Assembly: GCA_020025195.1 (NCBI GenBank)
Contig: JAHHSN010000045.1
Location: 1 to 8,555, forward strand
Reading direction: 5' to 3'
DNA from: Angelakisella sp.
GTDB lineage: Bacteria > Bacillota > Clostridia > Oscillospirales > Ruminococcaceae
DNA length: 8,555 nucleotides
Of this stretch, positions 5,711-8,555 are shown piece after piece; within the stretch, counting starts at the first letter, position 1, and every line of letters begins with the position of its first letter. Both the position numbers and the translations under genes were made by a program. The notes beneath the pieces are model-generated. The model ran no database searches. It saw only the letters and a list, made by a program, of their open reading frames with translations, and was not told the origin of the DNA.

Positions 5711-6832
5711 TTAGGTGAACATATTCTGCTTTTCATAGTAGCGCACGGAAAGCACCAGACCGATCCCGCAGTAGACCGAGAGCACCGAGGAGGCGCCGGC
5801 GGAAAGGAGCGGCAGCGTCACGCCGACCGAAGGACTGACCAAAAGGCACATCCCCACGTTGATGAGGACCTGAGAGGCGAGCATGGCAAAGACGCCGACG
5901 CAGATGAAGCGGCCGAGGTAGTTCTTGCAGGTGAGGCCGATCTGCAGGATGCGTGCGAGGAGCCAGATATATCCGCCGATGACCAGTGCCGAGCCGAGGA
6001 AGCCAAGCGACTCCCCGAGGAAGGTGAAGATCATATCGTTGTACATATCGGGGACATAGCGGTGGGCGTCGGAAAAGATACCGATGCCGAAGAGCTGTCC
6101 CGAACCGAAGGAAATGCGCCCTTGCAGCTGCTGATAGGCTTCGACCAGGGCGTATTTTTCGGGATCCTTCAGGAGGAGAAAGCGCACCTTCTGGTAGTCA
6201 TTGAGGAGGAACTTCCATGCGATGGGGATAAAGACGCCCAGTCCGGCCATGCCGACCAGAATCCAGCGCGCAGGCAGTCCCGCCATAATGACCATGATGA
6301 CGACGATGAAGAGCATCACCATGGCAACGCCGGTATCCCTTTGCAGCAGGATGAGCAGCACGGGGAAGATGGCGTGCGCCGCCACCGGCAGGAGGACGCG
6401 GGGCTCGCCCAGCCGGGTATGCACCCTGGAGAGGTGATAGGCCAGCGAGAGGATAAAGGCAATCTTGAGAAATTCGGAGGGCTGAATGGTGGCGAAGCCG
6501 AGGTTGAGCCAGCTGCGGTTGGTCTCTATGGCGTCGTTTCGGGTCTGACCCAGAGGGGTGAAGGTGAGCAGCATGAGCAGCACGGCGGCGGGGAGGTAGA
6601 TCTTCCACCATTTGGCGAGGCTCTCATAGTCAAGGTGCGCGAGGATCAGCGCACCGATGACGCCCAGCACCGAGGCGATGACCTGCATAATTACGGTACG
6701 GGGACCGATGACATGGCGGGGCATATTGGCGATCCCGAGCAGCAGCAGGATGCTGAGACCGGAAAACGCGACGCAGAGCGGCAGCACATATCGATCGATC
6801 CGGTGAAAGACCGAGCGGATGAATCGGATCAC
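5711..6832 (-). CDS. rodA: SEDS peptidoglycan glycosyltransferase, RodA/FtsW family (RodA-like)
   Basis: This membrane protein polymerises lipid II into glycan strands together with a class B penicillin-binding protein. It has 373 aa and about ten hydrophobic segments. Family landmarks are SWLNLGFATIQPSEFLKIA (107-125), LQRDTGVAMVMLF (163-175), ISFGSGQLFGIGIF (240-253) and YVPDMYNDMIFTFLGESLGF (259-278), whose Asp266 aligns with the essential extracellular-loop Asp of SEDS proteins. The INVGM segment (324-328) and short length favour RodA over FtsW or SpoVE. The C-terminal motif, usually PFISYGGSS, reads PLLSAGASS (341-349), which is divergent. Translation starts at GTG 6832, preceded by AAAGGAGG seven bases upstream. 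It is the first gene of the operon. No mreBCD or PBP gene is visible, so the RodA/FtsW/SpoVE choice is uncertain, but the family is not. Confidence 0.9.
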   Translation of the reverse strand: MIRFIRSVFHRIDRYVLPLCVAFSGLSILLLLGIANMPRHVIGPRTVIMQVIASVLGVIGALILAHLDYESLAKWWKIYLPAAVLLMLLTFTPLGQTRNDAIETNRSWLNLGFATIQPSEFLKIAFILSLAYHLSRVHTRLGEPRVLLPVAAHAIFPVLLILLQRDTGVAMVMLFIVVIMVIMAGLPARWILVGMAGLGVFIPIAWKFLLNDYQKVRFLLLKDPEKYALVEAYQQLQGRISFGSGQLFGIGIFSDAHRYVPDMYNDMIFTFLGESLGFLGSALVIGGYIWLLARILQIGLTCKNYLGRFICVGVFAMLASQVLINVGMCLLVSPSVGVTLPLLSAGASSVLSVYCGIGLVLSVRYYEKQNMFT

Positions 6833-6867
6833 CGCAGTCCCTCCTTTCTCTTAATCACATTTATAGT

Positions 6868-6896
6868 ATTATAGCATTTTGAGGGCTGCATTAAAA
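6868..6896 (-). promoter_or_regulatory. Extended -10 promoter of the rodA-led operon
   Basis: On the minus strand TGC directly precedes TATAAT (6873-6868), a TGn extended -10. The -35 region at the optimal 17-base distance is weak (TTTTAA, 6896-6891), as extended -10 promoters tolerate. Initiation is expected near 6861, giving a leader of about 30 bases before the GTG start. It lies just downstream of the terminator at 6910-6939, so the operon starts here. Confidence 0.75.
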
Positions 6897-6909
6897 GAGA
6901 AAGCCCCTT

Positions 6910-6939
6910 AAAAAAGCTGCCGCCCCGGAGGACAGCAGC
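6910..6939 (-). terminator. Intrinsic terminator of the small unit upstream of rodA
   Basis: GCUGC-UGUCC (6939-6930) can pair with GGGCG-GCAGC (6925-6916), ten pairs including two G-U, around a UCCG loop, followed by six U residues (6915-6910). It begins eight bases after the TGA of the small open frame and separates it from the rodA promoter. Confidence 0.9.
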
Positions 6940-6946
6940 AATTTTA

Positions 6947-7153
6947 TCATTCCAAAGCGCCGAAGGAATCGAGAAGGGACTCCAGAGAGACGGTCTCCGG
7001 AGCATAGGTGAGAATGATTACGTTCATATAATCCCCGACACGGCGGGCGAGATAGGTCTGGCTGACGGGCAGCTCGGCCAGAGCGACGTCGATGGCCTGA
7101 TAGGAATAGCCCGCTTCCCCTTTTTGAGGGGCTTCTTTTTTCTCTTTAGTAAG
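6947..7153 (-). CDS. Coding-like small ORF without an obvious start codon, unknown function
   Basis: Between the in-frame TAA at 7156-7154 and the TGA at 6949-6947 there are 68 sense codons. From codon 15 the product reads like a folded small protein: YSYQAIDVALAELPVSQTY (16-34) suggests a helix, DYMNVIILTYAP (41-52) a strand, and SLESLLDSFGALE (56-68) a helix. Third codon positions are mostly G or C, as in neighbouring genes, and the stop is placed exactly before a strong terminator. However, no ATG, GTG or TTG occurs before the ATG at codon 43 (7027), which has only a weak GGGG upstream. Possibilities are a rare start such as ATC or CTG, a decayed gene, a base error, a 26-residue peptide, or a non-coding RNA of about 235 bases. 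I do not recognise the family. Confidence 0.35.
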   Translation of the reverse strand, partial: LTKEKKEAPQKGEAGYSYQAIDVALAELPVSQTYLARRVGDYMNVIILTYAPETVSLESLLDSFGALE

Positions 7154-7179
7154 TTATCAGAAAAGCGGGGAAATGTCAA
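7151..7179 (-). promoter_or_regulatory. Promoter of the small unit divergent from spoIIP
   Basis: On the minus strand an exact TTGACA (7179-7174) is followed 17 bases later by TAACTT (7156-7151), preceded by TGA, a TGn extension. The -35 is perfect and the -10 is partial. Initiation would fall near 7145, so a transcript to the terminator at 6910 would be about 235 bases. A CCCC/GGGG hairpin with a seven-base loop lies in its first 40 bases. Confidence 0.6.
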
Positions 7180-7294
7180 CAGGTTCCCGGGAAAAAGAAG
7201 GAAATTTTCTCACCGGGCGAAAAAGGAGGAGGACCGCCCGCTCCGCGCTACTTTTTTTGGCGTTCCTCTCATAAAAATAGAGGGAAGGACAAAC

Positions 7295-7302
7295 GGAAAG
7301 GA
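7295..7302 (+). promoter_or_regulatory. Shine-Dalgarno of spoIIP
   Basis: GGAAAGGA ends 11 bases before the TTG at 7314. The spacing is slightly long, but no other start codon lies in frame nearby, so it supports the TTG start. Confidence 0.5.
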
Positions 7303-7313
7303 CGGGCGTTCAT

Positions 7314-8408
7314 TTGAAAGAGGACAGCAAAAAGAAAAGGATCTGGCTTCGCCGCGCAGCGGCACTTCTGGCCGCGGGACTTATTTTCCTCGGGTGGCAG
7401 AAGCTTTCCCCGGCGGTGAGCTGGCTTTTAGGCGAGGCAGCGCTCTTTACCACCATTCTGGATATGCCGGCGGGGACGCTGGAGCTTTTGCGGGCGCATT
7501 ACGGCGGGCAGGAATATAGTGAGGAAGCACCGCAGGAACCGCCAGTTCCGCCCCCGGAGGAGCCCGACCCGCCGGAGGAGCCCGACCCGCCGGCCCCGGA
7601 GGTGGAGGAGGAATTTCGCGGGACGGTGAGTGAACTCCACTTTGAAGGGGAGGATACCCCTGCCTATGCGAAATGGGAGGACGCCTGGATCCGAAACTAT
7701 ACCGATCTCACCCGGGAGGAGATCGCGAAGGCGCTCAGCAAGCCCTCCGGCGTGCGGGTCAAGGGCCAAAGGGAGCCGGAGGTGCTCATCTTCCACACCC
7801 ATGCTACCGAGAGCTTTGAGCCTTACGACCGGGAGACCTTTGATATCCGAAACACCTGGCGGGATGCGGACAACGAAAAGAATATGGTCGCGGTGGGCGA
7901 TGTGCTGACAGAGGGCCTTGAGAAGGCAGGCATAGCCGTCTGCCACAACGATACCCAGCACGATAACCCCAGCTATACCGGCGCCTATGAGAGAAGCCGG
8001 GAGACCATCCGGGGATACCAGAAAAAACATCCCACCCTCAAGGTGCTTCTGGACCTCCACCGGGACGCCATTGTATATAATGAAAAGGCCATCGCCAAAA
8101 CGGTGGCGGTCATCGAGGGGAAAAAGGCGGCCCAGCTTATGATCATCGCCCCCTATGATGACGGAACCATCGGGGTGCCCCGCTGGAAGGAGAATTTCCG
8201 CTTTGCGGTGGAGCTGACCGACCGCATCGAGAAGGTCTATCCGGGGCTTTGCCGTCCGGTCTTTTTCTGCTCCCGCACCTATAATTACGCCCTTGCGGAC
8301 GGCTCCCTCCTGTTTGAAATCGGTACAAACGGCAATACTTTGGAGGAAGCCAAGTATACAGCTGAGCTGGTGGCGCCCATTCTGGCGGAGTATCTCACCC
8401 GCCCGTAG
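7314..8408 (+). CDS. spoIIP: Stage II sporulation protein P (SpoIIP)
   Basis: SpoIIP is the amidase/endopeptidase of the SpoIID-SpoIIM-SpoIIP complex, which thins septal peptidoglycan and powers engulfment of the forespore. It acts on the outer face of the mother-cell membrane. The 364-aa protein has a basic N-terminus and a membrane anchor at about 11-28. A Pro/Glu/Asp-rich linker (about 68-100) follows, then the SpoIIP catalytic domain. That domain shows VLIFHTHATESFEPY (157-171), NEKNMVAVGDVL (187-198), NPSYTGAYERSRETI (218-232), VLLDLHRDAI (244-253) and SLLFEIGTNGNTLEEA (331-346). The His in HTH, the His in LHRD and Glu335 are the likely zinc/catalytic set. Translation appears to start at TTG 7314, the only fitting start. 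It is transcribed away from the rodA operon. A sporulation sigma-factor promoter is expected but not clearly visible. Confidence 0.95.
   Translation: MKEDSKKKRIWLRRAAALLAAGLIFLGWQKLSPAVSWLLGEAALFTTILDMPAGTLELLRAHYGGQEYSEEAPQEPPVPPPEEPDPPEEPDPPAPEVEEEFRGTVSELHFEGEDTPAYAKWEDAWIRNYTDLTREEIAKALSKPSGVRVKGQREPEVLIFHTHATESFEPYDRETFDIRNTWRDADNEKNMVAVGDVLTEGLEKAGIAVCHNDTQHDNPSYTGAYERSRETIRGYQKKHPTLKVLLDLHRDAIVYNEKAIAKTVAVIEGKKAAQLMIIAPYDDGTIGVPRWKENFRFAVELTDRIEKVYPGLCRPVFFCSRTYNYALADGSLLFEIGTNGNTLEEAKYTAELVAPILAEYLTRP
7554..7593 (+). repeat. 18-bp tandem repeat in the spoIIP linker
   Basis: Two exact copies of an 18-bp unit (7554-7571 and 7572-7589) plus four bases of a third encode repeated Pro-Glu-Glu-Pro-Asp-Pro residues. 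The repeat is in frame and lies between the membrane anchor and the catalytic domain, so copy-number change would only alter linker length. Confidence 0.9.
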
Positions 8409-8446
8409 CGCCCCGGCCGGCGGGAGGAAGGAGCGGCAGGGCTCGG

Positions 8447-8555
8447 ATGAAAAAAGGAAAGAAAAAACGCCTGACCGTAAGGCAGGCGGCGGCGGGCGTC
8501 CTCACGGCGGTCATTATTCTGGGGGGCGCGGCGGGGCTCTGCCATGTCTCGGAGG
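8447..8555 (+). CDS. Start of a membrane-anchored or secreted protein, unidentified (cut by window edge)
   Basis: An ATG 38 bp after the spoIIP stop opens a frame that runs to the window end, 36 codons. The product starts MKKGKKKRLTVRQAAAGVLT and continues AVIILGGAAGLCHVSE. A strongly basic head followed by a hydrophobic stretch at about 13-32 is a signal peptide or N-terminal membrane anchor. A cysteine at position 32 is not in a clear lipobox. Upstream, AAGGAG is 13 bases away and a weaker AGGG is nearer. It is in the same direction as spoIIP and may be co-transcribed. Too little is visible to name a family. Confidence 0.55.
   Translation, partial: MKKGKKKRLTVRQAAAGVLTAVIILGGAAGLCHVSE

Noticed and set aside
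6062..6874. A 270-codon plus-strand open frame opposite the SEDS gene
   Set aside because: Its Asp/His/Gln-rich product is the typical reverse image of a membrane-protein gene.
7247..7277. Sigma-E-type promoter for spoIIP
   Set aside because: CATAAAAA at 7270 resembles a sigma-E -10, but the -35 candidate (GCTACTT) matches poorly and the spacing is off, so it is not listed as a feature.
7124..7519. A plus-strand frame starting at TTG 7124 and overlapping spoIIP
   Set aside because: It is out of frame with spoIIP, antisense to the small unit, and its Arg/Lys/Gly-rich product looks non-coding.
8409..8446. Terminator after spoIIP
   Set aside because: A GC-rich near-palindrome (CCCCGGCCGGCGGG) is present, but no U tract follows and another gene starts soon after.
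1..8555. Mobile elements, CRISPR array, tRNA genes, toxin-antitoxin or defence genes
   Set aside because: I looked for transposase motifs, spaced direct repeats and cloverleaf features on both strands and found none; the window is mainly housekeeping and sporulation genes.

Overview
The window looks like a GC-rich, spore-forming Gram-positive chromosome, probably a clostridial Firmicute of the Oscillospiraceae/Ruminococcaceae type. The evidence is a clear SpoIIP sporulation hydrolase, strong AGGAGG-type ribosome binding sites, A/T-rich sigma-A promoters in an otherwise GC-rich sequence, use of TTG and GTG starts, and protein sequences close to clostridial versions. The genus assignment is inference. 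No mobile element, CRISPR array, tRNA or rRNA was seen, and no defence or other novel multi-gene system is evident.

Layout. Bases 1-930 hold, on the minus strand, a near-consensus promoter, a structured leader, and rplM (L13) followed by rpsI (S9, cut by the window edge). Bases 931-1250 are non-coding and carry two strong intrinsic terminator hairpins. Bases 1251-6832 are one compact minus-strand run of eight genes. In transcription order these are a RodA/FtsW-family SEDS glycosyltransferase, tsaE, tsaB, rpiB, upp, ppa, hflX, and a small free-standing protein resembling the middle domain of fatty acid kinase FakA. Gaps range from 56 bp down to a 29-bp overlap, an extended -10 promoter precedes the first gene, and the unit ends at the terminators near 1117-1229, so it is very probably one operon. 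Bases 6910-7179 form a separate minus-strand unit with a promoter and a good terminator. It contains a 68-codon coding-like stretch that lacks any usual start codon upstream of codon 43. From 7314 the direction switches: spoIIP is on the plus strand, followed by the first 36 codons of an unidentified membrane-anchored protein.

How the genes work together. L13 and S9 are the classic ribosomal pair. In the operon, tsaE and tsaB supply two parts of the t6A tRNA-modification machinery. RpiB makes ribose 5-phosphate, the precursor of PRPP; Upp consumes PRPP and uracil and releases UMP and pyrophosphate; Ppa destroys pyrophosphate. HflX is a ribosome-rescue GTPase, and RodA/FtsW builds cell-wall glycan. 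SpoIIP degrades peptidoglycan during engulfment.

Most interesting points: a possible autoregulatory L13 leader in which an upstream strand can pair with the entire rplM Shine-Dalgarno; the start-less ORF with its own promoter and terminator; the stand-alone FakA middle-domain protein; a nine-glycine run in HflX; and an overlapping tsaE/tsaB junction where a TTG start fits better than the ATG.
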